Of a stretch of 64,000 nt of DNA, positions 11,678 through 22,869 are shown piece after piece. The DNA is from Mytilus edulis. Taxonomy: Eukaryota; Mollusca; Bivalvia; Mytilida; Mytilidae. The position numbers were made by a program, and so were the translations under genes. Below the pieces are notes generated by a model that was not told where the DNA came from, made no database searches, and was given only the letters and a program-made list of their open reading frames with translations. The stretch covers positions 43,053,601 to 43,117,600 of the forward strand of contig NC_092356.1 in assembly GCF_963676685.1 (NCBI RefSeq), in the 5' to 3' direction. How positions within the stretch are numbered: the stretch's first letter is position 1; the number at the start of each line of letters is the position of its first letter.

Positions 11678-11859
11678 TACGACCAATGCACCGTACGACA
11701 AGAGGAAGAACAAAAGTAGGATTTGTATTTGATATGATCAATCATACAAGAATTTCATACGTTGCGATCCAATAAACCATCTTTTAACATAAAAGGAAAA
11801 TAAATACTAAACTTAAGATTTTTTTTTTGTCATGTGAATATTTCACTTATTATGATGAA

Positions 11860-12700
11860 TAGGATAACAATATTTGGTATCAGGTTCCTTTTAACATCTA
11901 CCAGTTTGACAGAAAGATTTCACCTGACCTTGACCGCATTATTTGGATCAGTGATCAAGGTTAAATTCCTTTCTCAGATACTATAAGTGTGGCGTATGGA
12001 ATGATTGTAAGGGGTGCATAACAGTCTAGGCGGTTTCATCTAACTTTGACCTCATTTTCATGGTTGATTAGTCAATGCAAAGTGTTTGTGTTATGGTCAG
12101 TTTTTTTCAAATACTAGTACTTTCAGCAGTAGATCACCTATATTCGCTGTAGGGCATGATTGTAAGGTCTGTCTGGTACGTTCCATTTGAGAATTGAATG
12201 CTTCTTTTTGTAACTTCAATGGGGTGTAAAAGCGTTGACCGAAGTACATTTGATGTGCGCACGGTCAACGCTTTTACAACCATATGAAGTTACAAAAAGA
12301 AGCATTCAATACTTATAATTACATTTCTTAGCTAGGATCATGAAAACACGATTTTTTCACATTTTTATTTAATTTACCTGTGCACTTTATTGTGAGACCA
12401 CGTGTCATCATGGACGATAAATTAAGGAATAACGCGAGATTACAGCGTAGCCAATCAGCATAACGTATTGTGTAACTGTTATGTGGGCTTTTTTTTCAAT
12501 GAGGTCAATTTTCTTTGAGATATTATAAGATCAACATATGCATGTATGTCTTACAGGATTTTTTTTACCTTTACCATATAGTGTTCTGGGTCTGTAGAAA
12601 TGTTACTTATGTAATACTTATAGCAAAACCTTTAACTGTCAACATAAAATCAATGGTCAGCAAACAGGCGAGACATTTTAGCGTGTCCACTCTTGTTTTC
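11860..12700 (+). repeat. Core-monomer repeat, 48-kb family, interrupted by a palindrome
   Basis: Units such as TTTCACCTGACCTTGACC, GGATCAGTGATCAAGGTTAA and TCTCAGATACTATAAG match the array at 48.4-49.4 kb. The end GGCGAGACATTTTAGCGTG near 12668 matches the end of that array at 49395. The element is split by the inverted repeat at 12191-12310. A TA microsatellite is at 12701-12715. Confidence 0.6.
12191..12310. mobile_element. 120-bp near-perfect palindrome, MITE-like
   Basis: The left arm 12191-12240 (GAATTGAATGCTTCTTTTTG, then TAACTTCAATGGGGTGTAAA, AGCGTTGACC) is the reverse complement of 12262-12310 with a few mismatches. The loop is only about 21 nt. Confidence 0.8.
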
Positions 12701-12829
12701 TATATATATATATATTTGTATTTGAAAATCACCTTTCAACTGTTTTACCGATATACTACTTAAATTCAGGCCTTAACCTCAATGGGAAGTATAACACGAA
12801 CATAGGCAGGGAAATAAAAAAATAAGTTA

Positions 12830-13105
12830 ATGAGACATGAATAATTGCATCTTTGCAATAGAGCGAGATGCTGGGTTGGATTTCAATTTCGTTTCAAAAA
12901 CAGAACATTCCACAGGAAAATATATTTCACACTCCGAGTTATTATGACTCCAAGCCGACAAGTATTTGCGCTTACTCTTAAATGCCTCATTACGAACAGA
13001 AAAGGCAGAAAAGCTGCGAATATTAATAGTTCCTATGTCTTTGATTAGCCGAGAATCGAACACACGACCTCCTGCGCTAGAGCCGAGTACACGGTAACTG
13101 CGTTT
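12830..13105 (-). repeat. Possible tRNA-derived SINE
   Basis: Read on the minus strand, GGAGGTCGTGTGTTCGATTC followed by TCGGCT resembles the T-arm/B-box end of a tRNA. It is followed by a conserved-looking body (GAGGCATTTAAGAGTAAGCG). I cannot place a good A box or a clean terminal repeat. Two small overlapping ORFs on opposite strands here are judged spurious. Confidence 0.35.
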
Positions 13106-13574
13106 GTCAGATGCTTTGGTAATGAAAGAACACTCGGTTAATATTTAACAATTTGCCATTTTATTTTTTTTGCTAGATGCGTGTATCTAATTTCATTGTA
13201 TATGGGCAAAGCATAGTCGAATCGTTTTAATTAATGTCTGTACTAAAAAAAAATATGGAAAATATTCATATATTTTTTTTCAATTTTAAGATTTGCGCAT
13301 ATCTGCCGCACCTCCTATGAATTTTCTAATGTTGATTTTTTTTGGGGGGTGGGGTGTGCACGGGTAGACATCCAGATAATTTACATAAGCAATTCTGAAA
13401 AAAAATGAGATAGGGACTGTAAACTCTGGTCTATTATGGGAATAGTCAAATCCATATATTAAAATGATACTGAAATATCAAGAACAACGTTGCCTCGTTA
13501 AAAAGACGGGAAAAAATATAATACGAACAGTCGATTTCCTGATTATGACGGTGAAACATTGTTTTTTCTTTTCA

Positions 13575-13690
13575 TTAGACAATTGCAGCGGGTTTTAGCG
13601 TTTTAATGGTACCAAACCTTCAGCCTTATCTGAAACAAGAGTCACGGTAAGAAGATGTGGTATGAGTGCCACTGAGAAAACACTGTTTAA
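13575..13690 (+). repeat. Interspersed repeat, family A copy
   Basis: Has TTGCAGCGGGTTTTAGCGTT and CAGCCTTATCTGAAACAAGA (also present at 22096-22150), then AAGAAGATGTGGTATGAGTG. It shows the tail of one unit joined to the head of the next. Confidence 0.6.
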
Positions 13691-13787
13691 AAGTTTCCTA
13701 GTATGATCCACCTCTTTCGATCGAATAACTAAGTTGATCTCATTTCTGGACATAACAATACAACTCTAAAAATTAAAACATTAAACA

Positions 13788-14030
13788 GCAACCATTTGAT
13801 TTTCTGGGGGGTGGGGTGGGGAGGGGGGTGTGCTATGTTTTTTTTTTCTGTACAAACTATTTTTTTCGCGACAAGTCGAAAACAATTTTTTTTTCTTTCA
13901 ATTTTAGCATTACATATAGTGGCAGCTGAGGATGTAACAAACAATTTTTTTTTTCAGAATTCAAAACAAACTATTTTTTCTCCAAAACTGGAAACAACCT
14001 TTTTTTTCCATTTTAAAAAATCCAAATACG
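13788..14030. mobile_element. Second copy of the poly-G fold-back family, one arm only
   Basis: Begins CAGCAACCATTTGATTTTCT followed by a G-rich run (GGGGGGTGGGGTGGGG), as at 10299. The interior has T-runs and ACAAACTATTTTTT units. The right poly-C arm is missing. The insertion is bracketed by related sequences at 13716-13755 and 14048-14090 (CGATCGAATAAC ... CTCATTTCTGGACA). Confidence 0.6.
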
Positions 14031-14849
14031 ATCCTTGCTTTATTTCTTTTGATCGAATAACATCAAGTTGGCTATTCTCATTTCTGGACACATATCAACA
14101 TTGCAGTAGGAAAAAGTAAAACCTTATGACCACCATGTATATCAAACGAGAAGACGTTAATTTATCAGAAGACAAATATTGATACTGACAGAAATGAATG
14201 ATTAATATGTTTTTCTTGTCCATTCCATACCAATGCTATATGTAAGGTTTCATTAATATCAGAGGACGATCTGATATGTACATTTCCTATGACTTCTAAT
14301 CAATGTAATCTAAATTCGCAATAAAGTATACTATAGAATAATAGGTATAATTAAATAGAGTCGATGATCTACTGTCATCCCAGATTTGTAATATATATCA
14401 TCATCTACCGGATACTTTAAGGAAGTTAGCTTCATGCCATTTGGTAAGTTTTGAATTATATATTCTCATATTGGTATAATATATTTTGAAATATTTGTGG
14501 GATTTCTTGGTTATTTTTTTCCCATTATCTAAATTTCTTTGGAAAATATTTCATTTTAATTCAATATTAATAAAAATATGAATTCAAAGTGTAATATGCA
14601 TTGTAGCAACATTAACCGAAGGCTACATCAAAGACACCGCTAAGCACTTGTCTCGAATCATATGAAGGTATATATGTTACAGGGAATTTGCGAAATCAGG
14701 GTTTTTATGAAATTTCATAGTTTTTGGTATAATCATTGAACTGATTAATGATTTTAAAAAATCTATGATTTTGACTTTAAAACATATAAATAGTTTATCA
14801 AGGTGCAATTTCACATAATTAATCTAGTAATGCGGGGTTAACACATTGC

Positions 14850-15290
14850 CGATTATTGCTCCTGTTGAGATCAGACAGCGATATGACACGAAAAGTGAAA
14901 AAGTCGGATTACTATCCTCAATTATCTGGAATGTCATATAATTGTCTTAACGCAGTCGTTTAAGTTCGTAACAGATTCCTAAGGGTCGGGAAGGGTCGGA
15001 ATAGATCGGCGAAGCATCCCGACAGTTAGGTGCGTCCCGTAACATTCGTGGACACTCAGCCGATTTTATTTAGTCGGATTACAATCGTGCCTATGTCGTG
15101 ACAGATTCTGCTGTATCGGATCAAAATCCTAACAATATTCTGTGTATTCTGAACGATTACCCGTGGAACGGGAATGATCTGGAGAAATTTTTCATTGCTG
15201 CTTTTCTGCCGATTTAGTCCAGATTGCATCCAGATCTTGTCGATTACGATTTTTTTGCCGAAACCGTTCCGGAACAGTCCCGATATTAAT
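14850..15290. repeat. GC-richer degenerate repeat patch, left
   Basis: A patch noticeably richer in G and C than its surroundings, built of recurring short blocks such as GTCGGATTAC and GTCGTGACAGATTC. A similar patch lies at 16780-17190. GAGATCAGACAG at 14868 is matched in inverted orientation near 17020, so the two may be degenerate terminal inverted repeats. Confidence 0.35.
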
Positions 15291-15292
15291 TA

Positions 15293-15580
15293 AGGTACCC
15301 AACAAGGTACCCAACACTTTCACTATAATAATTAATTTGGCTCGTTTAATTTTCATAAAATTTTGTCAAAGTAAATTAACAAAAATATAAAAATTTCAAA
15401 AATTTTGAACCAACCGTTTTGTCAGAAAAATTACACTGGTTATATAGCAGTTTGACAAACACCAATTTTGATCATTGAGCAGCTTAATATTATTATATTC
15501 CCTTTACAACACAACGTAAAAAACGTTAAGCTGACTTTACAGAGTTTTCTCCCTGTAGTGTTAGGTGCTACTACCACAAA
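15293..15580 (+). mobile_element. Diverged relative of the TTAA-bounded MITE
   Basis: Shares AATTTGGCTCGTTTAATTTT, ATATAGCAGTTTGACAAACA and CCCTGTAGTGTTAGGT with 608-897 in the same order. The termini are decayed (GGTACCCAACAAGGTACCC on the left). Confidence 0.6.
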
Positions 15581-16779
15581 AAATAGCATTAAGTAAATAT
15601 TTGACGGAAATTTTTTATAGAAATGCTGAAATAAATATTTCAAATTATACATGAAAATAAAGATTGATTCTTAAATTTTCACATTATGATAGAGAAAGAA
15701 TAAAGGTATAATATTATTATTAATTAATAGGCTTAGGAAGACACAGATTATCAGAAAAAAACGTTTATTTAGCGTTGTCCCATGTAACAAACTCGAAAGA
15801 TGAAACTCGAACAATAAAAATTAATTCGCGAAATGGTCATGCAACTCTTCGAAATTGTGCATGAACATTCTATGACGTGATATATTTCAGTATTGGTTAA
15901 CATGGCCATCTCCATTTAAAATTAGCATACATATTTTCAAAAGAATATGATGTACGGAAATGTCCCGTCGGAAATTTAAATTGGAAACTTGAAACATTTC
16001 AGTTCAAAAATAAAATTTTGACAGATAATTCATTAAATTGCAAGCACGACCGTTTTGTTCTAAGTGTAAGCTCCCAAAATTCGAATTGAAAAATAAATTG
16101 AGCTACATATTCAATTCAAAACAATAGATTTGCAATGTCTTGCGGAGATGTCCGAGTTAAACTTTCATGCTTTCACAAAACTTTTACGGCCAAAAAAAAA
16201 AGAGATTTGATTTCGTGGAGATTATTTTTCGGCTTTGATAACTATACCAATAAAAAGTACTTTTAAAGTTGAAGTTATTACACCAAATAGCATTAAGATT
16301 ACTGGGTTATCTATAAAAAATACGGATTAATGAAAATGTCTTGCAAGTTTGTCCGTTATCATAATTTGACGTCGTCACAAGCGCATTCGCGTGTTTCTTC
16401 CTCCACTAAATATAAATGTCCTGCTTTCAACAAAACGAAATGATGCACACATTAATTTACAAAAATACACATCTATAACATGATCAAAAAGTAAGAAAAC
16501 CTCAGTATCATAACTATAAGCTATTGTATGTCACTGGTTGAATAAAATCATACTCAGGTTGAATATATAATGCAGCACTATTCCTCCAAAAACACAAAAT
16601 TACTATACAAGTAGCAGTTAAATTGAATATCCTGTGTTAATTATAAAATCATATTGGATTGGATTCTCACGGCATTTATACTTGTGTGTTATACTTTGCA
16701 TTTACCCAAAAAGGAAAGCAGGAAGAATTAGATAGTGCTCGTTTCCAATTTAACGTCATTTGTCTGTTACACTAAATGG
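15581..16779. other. No gene seen
   Basis: AT-rich sequence; no ORF with protein-like composition and no clear repeat. Confidence 0.4.
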
Positions 16780-17190
16780 TAGCAATATCTGACGTTTAAA
16801 ATATTAATACAAAATTCGTCAATGATACCCACGTCAGAGTCCCGACAATTACAGAATACAATACGACTGAGACCAGACAAAGCCGTTTGCAATGCGATAG
16901 AGCGGACCGTGATAGGATTACGTTCCGACAGTACCTGATCATCCCGAGTATGCCGACAGTTTTCGGACGTTTTCGAACGGATAACTTCCGTCAGCATCGG
17001 TTCACTGTCTGGTCACTGTCTGATCTCTGTTGGATTACATTTGTTAGAATCGGGACGCAGTCGTGACAGACTCGGTCGAATTTTACCAGGCGAAAGATAC
17101 AAATTGGATTAGAAGCGGATTGAGAACGGGATTATCGGGATAAATTTGCTTGGAAACGGTTGAATACCGACGCTTCCTGAACAATATCTG
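16780..17190. repeat. GC-richer degenerate repeat patch, right
   Basis: Contains CGGGACGCAGTCGTGACAGA, ATAGGATTACGTTCCGACAG and similar blocks; style and short motifs match the patch at 14850-15290. The minus-strand 76-aa ORF across it has no recognisable features. Confidence 0.35.
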
Positions 17191-17586
17191 ATTGTTGTCG
17201 TGATTAAATTATTTGTTTTACAAATTTTAATTTAAGTTTGAATTTCCATCCACGATTCACAGGATCTTGATCAGACTTTTGACAAATTTTAATCGTGAAT
17301 GGTCCTGTCAAGGACGGAAGTAAAAATCGTGAATGTGTGATTCCAGCTTAACTATTATATAATTATCGTGGTCATTATTGATAAGTTTTAAGAGCGGAAT
17401 CTTTTTAAGTTGGTCACAGTGGGAGCTGTAGCAAACACCGTACGGCGTAGGTTAATGTCAGTGGATAGTTATGGGGTGGAATATTGCTTAGAAATGGAGA
17501 AAAAACCATACCGCATTGCATTCGTATACTGTAACTTTTTAAGCAAGTTTAGCAATGAAATAATTGAATAAACTTATTGGTAATAA

Positions 17587-17690
17587 GTTATTCCAGTCTG
17601 TCTAACAATGCATTGACCGAATTAAAATTACGTAATTCTAGTCTGTCTAACAATGCAATAACCGAATAAAAATTACGATATCGTTGCCTA
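17587..17690 (+). repeat. Two-copy tandem duplication, about 52 bp
   Basis: CCAGTCTGTCTAACAATGCA with ACCGAATTAAAATTACG is followed by CTAGTCTGTCTAACAATGCA with ACCGAATAAAAATTACG. Confidence 0.7.
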
Positions 17691-18293
17691 AAACAAAATG
17701 AAAATGTACATTCATATGAAATTTTTCATAGTTGATATTAATAGATTTGTTGGCAGTGTCCTGTTATCGACCATCATTTAATTCATGACCATAATTATAA
17801 TTATATATAAATTAAAATGCAGTCGCAACATAAGCAAATATCCCCAAACTGTCATGCATTTCTTTAATGCAACAGTGCACTTGACTTGGGTTAATACCTT
17901 TTATTTTAACTACATTATTTATCAGATGACTTCTTTGTTGCCCTTCAACGGTAGACGAACAGCAGCTGTTAAACAATTTTCTTTTCCCCCCTTGTATTTA
18001 ACTTGAAATATCAGACTACTCCTCGTTAAGTTAATTGCAATAACACAATAGTTTGTTTTTAAATAACTATATAACGTCTCTGCCTAAATGTATTTTTTGG
18101 AAAACTTTAATAGATGGAGCACACGATTCAAACATCGAAACTGGTCACCTTTTCAAACCAGTCTGATAATGAATACAGATTCTGTGTTCTAGCCTTGCTT
18201 ACAATGATATAAAGCGTTTAATTCTACTTTCTGTTTATTTTGTAAGCCTGGAATCCTGTCAATAAGACGTAATCAAGTTTGTGAGCAGTGAGC
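17691..18293. other. No gene seen
   Basis: AT-rich; the 73-aa ORF at 17785 shows no recognisable domain. Confidence 0.35.
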
Positions 18294-18592
18294 AAGGAGG
18301 TTGGTAATGTCCTTTACCGTCAGGCGTCAAACCGTCATTTTCAGCTACCGTTAGCGTCAAATTGGTTAAAATTTTAACGTGATTCGTCAAAACATCCATT
18401 TCGTGATTCGTCAGAGGTCTCAAATAATTATCGTTACCGTCATTTTTGGAAAAAAGTTAACGTGACTCGTCAAAATCAGTCAATTTTTTTTATCGTCTAA
18501 AAGAAAACGTACATTTTATCGTCACATGCAACAAAAATTGCAACAACTTTTATCGTTATTCGTCATGGTGGTACCTCCATTACCACCCTCAA
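18294..18592. mobile_element. Inverted-end element packed with CGTCA motifs
   Basis: GGAGGTTGGTAATG at the left and the reverse complement of CATTACCACCCTC at the right form imperfect inverted ends. Between them are more than ten CGTCA pentamers, almost all on one strand, many inside GTGATTCGTCAAAA or GTGACTCGTCAAAA. No ORF. Confidence 0.5.
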
Positions 18593-19599
18593 CAAGGATA
18601 CATTGCTTTCTGTTTTTAGACCTTTCGGGATCCTCTGGTTTTGTCGGATTAAAACACACCTGCAAAATTTTAAGGATGTATTTTCATTGGTTTGTGCAAT
18701 CACCAAAACAAAAAAGAAAAACGTAGTATGATAAGCACGGCCGTGGTCAGGTTCAGGATCTGTTAACAGTACTTTAATCAGATTGTTATTCACTCTAAAT
18801 ATAAACTCTATCATTAACCTAAATGCATTAAACTTCAGTACAATTAAGTAAGACAATTTAGAATAACATTTTCCTGCATTTGACATCTTGACATGTTTAT
18901 ATTTGAAATTTATGTTACGGCACATGACGTCAGTTCGCCGAAAATGTGACAGTTGCCGTGACATATTTGACCTTCGATTTAAACTTGACAAATGGAAAGT
19001 CAGTGTAAATGCTAAGCTACTTTGAATAGTTTCCAGAGCGAGTTGGAATCAATGATCACAAATAACTGCTAGAAAACTGCAATGACTACTTAGTATTTAA
19101 CAAATTAAAAATGATGTTATAAATAATGATACATGTAGACTTACAGAAAACAGACACTTTAAAACATTAGACATCCATACTTGACATAATATTATTCTCA
19201 CGCTGTTAAAATGGTGTCTAAATCATAAATACAGTTTTTGTACACTTTTTTTGTACATAAAACATGTCTCAGTTCTAAATATGTTTAGTTTGATTATGTA
19301 TTTCAGATCGTGTTCAACTTAGAAACAGTGTTTTGATCATATTAAATAAATTCGTACACATATTATTTTTTTTTATATTCAAGACATATGAACATCGAAT
19401 GTGTTAAATTAAAAATGTGTTTAGATATCAAACAAAATCCTAATCACGTTAAAAACTAAACATGTAAATCAATTGTTTATTTTCTAATCACGATTTTATA
19501 ACTAGTGCTGCAGATGTGGTAAAAACGTTAAAATAAGTTAATAAATATCAAAGTTAAGGACAACAAGACGAACTGATGTAGTCCACTTAGGTTTACAAA
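18593..19599. other. No gene seen
   Basis: AT-rich. A minus-strand ORF of 142 aa (18563-18991) lacks recognisable motifs and starts inside the CGTCA element, so I do not call it. Confidence 0.35.
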
Positions 19600-19725
19600 G
19601 AAAGGCGGCAGATACCATAGGGATATGCATATTCATAAGCCAAATACGAACTGCCAACACCATAGCAAAAAAAGAGATCAGCGACGAAAACACAAACAAC
19701 TGTCAACAATACACAACAGGAAAAA
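19600..19725 (-). repeat. Diverged 3'-tail fragment of the YIDD retroelement family
   Basis: GCAGATACCATAGGGATATG ... CATTCATAAGCC ... ACGAACTGCCAACACCATAG ... ACAACTGTCAACAATACACA parallels 52980-53080 (AGATACCAAAGGGACAG ... CTGACAACGCCATGGC ... AACAACAGCACACACGAC). Confidence 0.45.
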
Positions 19726-20017
19726 TTGTCTGGTAATATTATAGTTTGAGCAAAAATGAGATTACACTTAAACATAAAAATGTATAGAAATTTGATAGAA
19801 CTAAATATTTTTCTATATCGTTTAAAAACAATTTTAAAATTTCTTCATTTAGGTATAAACTGCATATTTGTACAAAAAAAAATGTTTACTAAAGTGGGAG
19901 CGTTTTTTTGCAATCCGAAATGTGAAAAGACATCCATGTAATACATGAACGAATTATAACTTTGATACTATAGTAATGGGATTTGTAATAAAACTCCAGC
20001 AATTTATATTGTATTTT

Positions 20018-20032
20018 ACTTTTTTTCTTCAG
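20018..20032 (+). promoter_or_regulatory. Probable 3' splice site in the GPCR 5' UTR
   Basis: A pyrimidine-rich run ending TTCTTCAG sits five bases before the start codon, so the receptor coding exon is probably preceded by a separate untranslated exon that I cannot locate. Confidence 0.5.
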
Positions 20033-20037
20033 AAGCC

Positions 20038-21231
20038 ATGGAACCAACTGTCACCGCTACAGTTTGTATTTTAATCGTCTTTAGTTGCCTGGGAACGCTA
20101 TTCAATGGTTTTGTCCTTGCTGTTTTCTCCAGATTTAGAAATAATCATTCCTCAACGACATACATACTAGTTTTGTCCTCCGTCGATATATGCACTTGTG
20201 CTGTTACAATACCTCTATGTATTGTCATGGAGATTTTAGAGTTTGAAACCGACAGCAATATACTATGCAGAAGCTACCATTTGCTAGTAACAACGACTGT
20301 TCCGCTTTCAGCCATTTTAATGGTTGTCATAGCAATTGATCGCTATGTCCATATTTGTTATAACAATTCCTTATTTGTTTCAACACGTGCAATCATAGTA
20401 ACAGTTTGTGTCATTGTACTTTTTGCTCTTTTACTAGGTTGTTTGTGTGCTTTTGGATATGGTGTCGAAAAAATACATCCAACATTTCCAAAAGTTGATG
20501 GCAACTTTTCAGTAACGAACCAGTTTTTCAATGCTTGCAATAATTTTCCATTCAGTACCGAATATGAATCATTTGATACAGGAATTCAGAAATTCAATCT
20601 TAGCATAAGCATAGAAGATGCCAAAGAAGTAAGTTCCGACGTGTTATCAAGCTTGGAAGACTTTTTAAATGATTTCGATGTGGCAATCTGCCAACAAAGT
20701 TATGATTACTTCAGTGCAGACTTTATTGACGCATATGGTAAAATATACTCCTCAGTGTATGCATTTTGCTGTCTGTTAACAATATGCATCTATGGCAAAA
20801 TCTATTATTTCGTTGCCAGTCACCGAAGGCAAAGTGTTAACCGATACCATCCGAATGTCCTCCTTAGATCTCAGCCATCAAGTGTATCAAAAGGTCCGAG
20901 TCGTGAAGACATCGAAATGAAATCCTATCAGGGAAGCGCAGGCTCAGAAAATGTTATACGGATGACGTTTGTTTCAAAGAGGGAGAAAATGAGAAGACAA
21001 AATATCAGAACGGCAATTATGCTTGCATCAGTTGCTTTTGTGTTTACAGCGTCCTTCTTGCCAGCCTGGTTAATGAAGTACAGATTTATACCTTTTAATG
21101 ATTTTGTATTTCATTTATATTTTATTTACTGCATTATTAATCCGTTCATCTATTCCTTTTGTAATTCAAAATTCAAAGTTGCTCTGAAGAAAGTGATATT
21201 TACAAAACGAAGAGGGGCGTTTAATCTGTGA
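20038..21231 (+). CDS. Class A (rhodopsin-like) G-protein-coupled receptor, 397 aa
   Basis: Seven-transmembrane receptor at the cell surface; ligand unknown. Visible landmarks: TM1 about residues 6-30 with N23; TM2 with LVLSSVD (D50); C77 at the top of TM3; IAIDRY with D101-R102-Y103; TM4 about 117-141; TM5 about 236-259; TM6 about 324-346; and TM7 with NPFIY at 369-373. The extracellular N terminus is almost absent. Loop 2 is about 90 residues (143-233), with sequons NFS (156) and NLS (187), cysteines 167 and 218, and an acidic stretch. TM6 has FTASFLP without the usual Trp. The coding sequence is a single exon; TTCTTCAG just before GAAGCCATGG suggests a splice acceptor at 20032 in the 5' UTR, and the start context is good. 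Peptide-receptor affinity is a guess from general resemblance. Confidence 0.93.
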   Translation: MEPTVTATVCILIVFSCLGTLFNGFVLAVFSRFRNNHSSTTYILVLSSVDICTCAVTIPLCIVMEILEFETDSNILCRSYHLLVTTTVPLSAILMVVIAIDRYVHICYNNSLFVSTRAIIVTVCVIVLFALLLGCLCAFGYGVEKIHPTFPKVDGNFSVTNQFFNACNNFPFSTEYESFDTGIQKFNLSISIEDAKEVSSDVLSSLEDFLNDFDVAICQQSYDYFSADFIDAYGKIYSSVYAFCCLLTICIYGKIYYFVASHRRQSVNRYHPNVLLRSQPSSVSKGPSREDIEMKSYQGSAGSENVIRMTFVSKREKMRRQNIRTAIMLASVAFVFTASFLPAWLMKYRFIPFNDFVFHLYFIYCIINPFIYSFCNSKFKVALKKVIFTKRRGAFNL

Positions 21232-21854
21232 TTTCCTATATCGCATTTATTATCTGGTTTCTTGAAAAAGAACGGTTTAGCAACATGAAGTACAAGTGTC
21301 TTAAAAGTTGAACCAAACAACTAAGATAAATATTGCACTTATAACATAACCGAGGACGGTTGAACTCGTTTGCAATATCTTGATTTCTAGCCGAATGATG
21401 GTTTACAACCAAAATGATGTCATTTGTGAGTTGAACAAGCAACGATTATATTCAATTTCGCTAAATAACTTACTAGAGGACTAATTCAATAGTTCGTGGC
21501 CATTGACAAGTTGCATAACAATAACAATATTCATTTGATTTTAGTTATGTTGTGTATTGTTTTATCATTGTCTGTTGTGAATTTATGCATAGTTGAGTGT
21601 CAATTCAAATAGTACAATAAAATAAACATACGACATGATAACGACGGCACCAGCAGCATTATTTTGGTATATGCATTACAAGCATTATTCGTCAATTATT
21701 GTGGTCTGTCCCTATTTTCGTTCGACTTTAATTCTCTGAACACAGATTAGTACGATGCAAATTGACCATAACGACACACGGAACGAGTTTCCTTTGTTCA
21801 GTGTAAAGGCAAGGATCCAACCAATGCATGCAAAATGCAAGACTGATTAGATAT
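21232..21854 (+). other. 3' UTR and flank of the GPCR gene
   Basis: No ORF. AATAAA at 21616-21621 is a candidate polyadenylation signal about 385 nt after the stop codon. Confidence 0.4.
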
Positions 21855-22185
21855 AAGAAGATGTGGCATGAATGCAAATGAGACAACTCATCATCCAAAT
21901 CATAATTAATAAAAATAAACCATATGGTTATAGGTCAAAGTACGGTCTTCAACACGCAGCCTTGGCTTAAACGGGAAAACCAACGGTCTAATCTATATAA
22001 AGAACGAGAAATGAGAAACACTTATGAATCATATGATACACCAACAAACGACAACTACTGAACATTAGATTCCTGACCTAAGACATGTGCAAACAATTGC
22101 AGCGGGTTTAAACTTTTTAATGGTTCCAACCCTTCAACCTTATCTGAAACAATAGTGTAACATCACAACATAGAAATACACACTA
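21855..22185 (+). repeat. Interspersed repeat, family A, long copy
   Basis: Head AAGAAGATGTGGCATGAATG, then GGTTATAGGTCAAAGTACGG, TCTTCAACACGCAGCC and GGGAAAACCAACGG, and the tail TTGCAGCGGGTTTAAAC with CAACCTTATCTGAAACAATA. The most complete copy in the window. Confidence 0.65.
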
Positions 22186-22869
22186 TAAAAATATCCATTG
22201 AAATGGCTTAATTCAATCAAAAGACATATTAACACAAGTGAACTCACACTGAACGAATTTTAAGTACGTTTTTTTTTTAATTATAACGAATTCGTAACGT
22301 ATTATCTATAAACGACTAAAAATATATTTTTTATTGGTTGTTGATCGAAAACAATGACTTCATATTTCATATCTTTTTATTTTAGTCGAAGTTTATTAAT
22401 TTTGACTTTGGTAAAGTCACATAATCACGGAGCACGTGAAAAATAAGTGAGATGAGTAAGCGATTTTATTTTTTTGTTTTGATATTGCTCATGAGTTCAG
22501 ATTGGTTAATTTAGCTTTGTTATACAAGTTGTTAAATAATTTGGTATATTTAAATTTAATAATCGATTGATAGTATCTTCTTTCAACGTTTGTTAACTGT
22601 ATCCTTCATAGGAAAAGATGTCGCCGAATTAGAGTACGCGAAGACAGTATCTCTATGTTAGTACATTTTTGGAGATTTGAGATTGAATGAAGAATTTTCG
22701 ATTATAAGAAAGTATATGTATACGTGTTTTATAGTAAAAGTTAGTCATTCAGGTTAAACATTTTTTTTAATGATTTTTCTTTATCCTAATTATCACTTAC
22801 TTAAAATCTCAATTTTCAAAAAGTCAATCTAAAACATGGAGAGATCAATTTACGAGAATTTATGTTTTA

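Noticed and set aside
12827..13063. 78-aa and 67-aa ORFs on opposite strands
   Set aside because: Lie in a probable SINE; mutually overlapping, no motifs.
18563..18991. 142-aa minus-strand ORF
   Set aside because: Low similarity to any domain I know, runs into the CGTCA element, and has no splice or promoter support.
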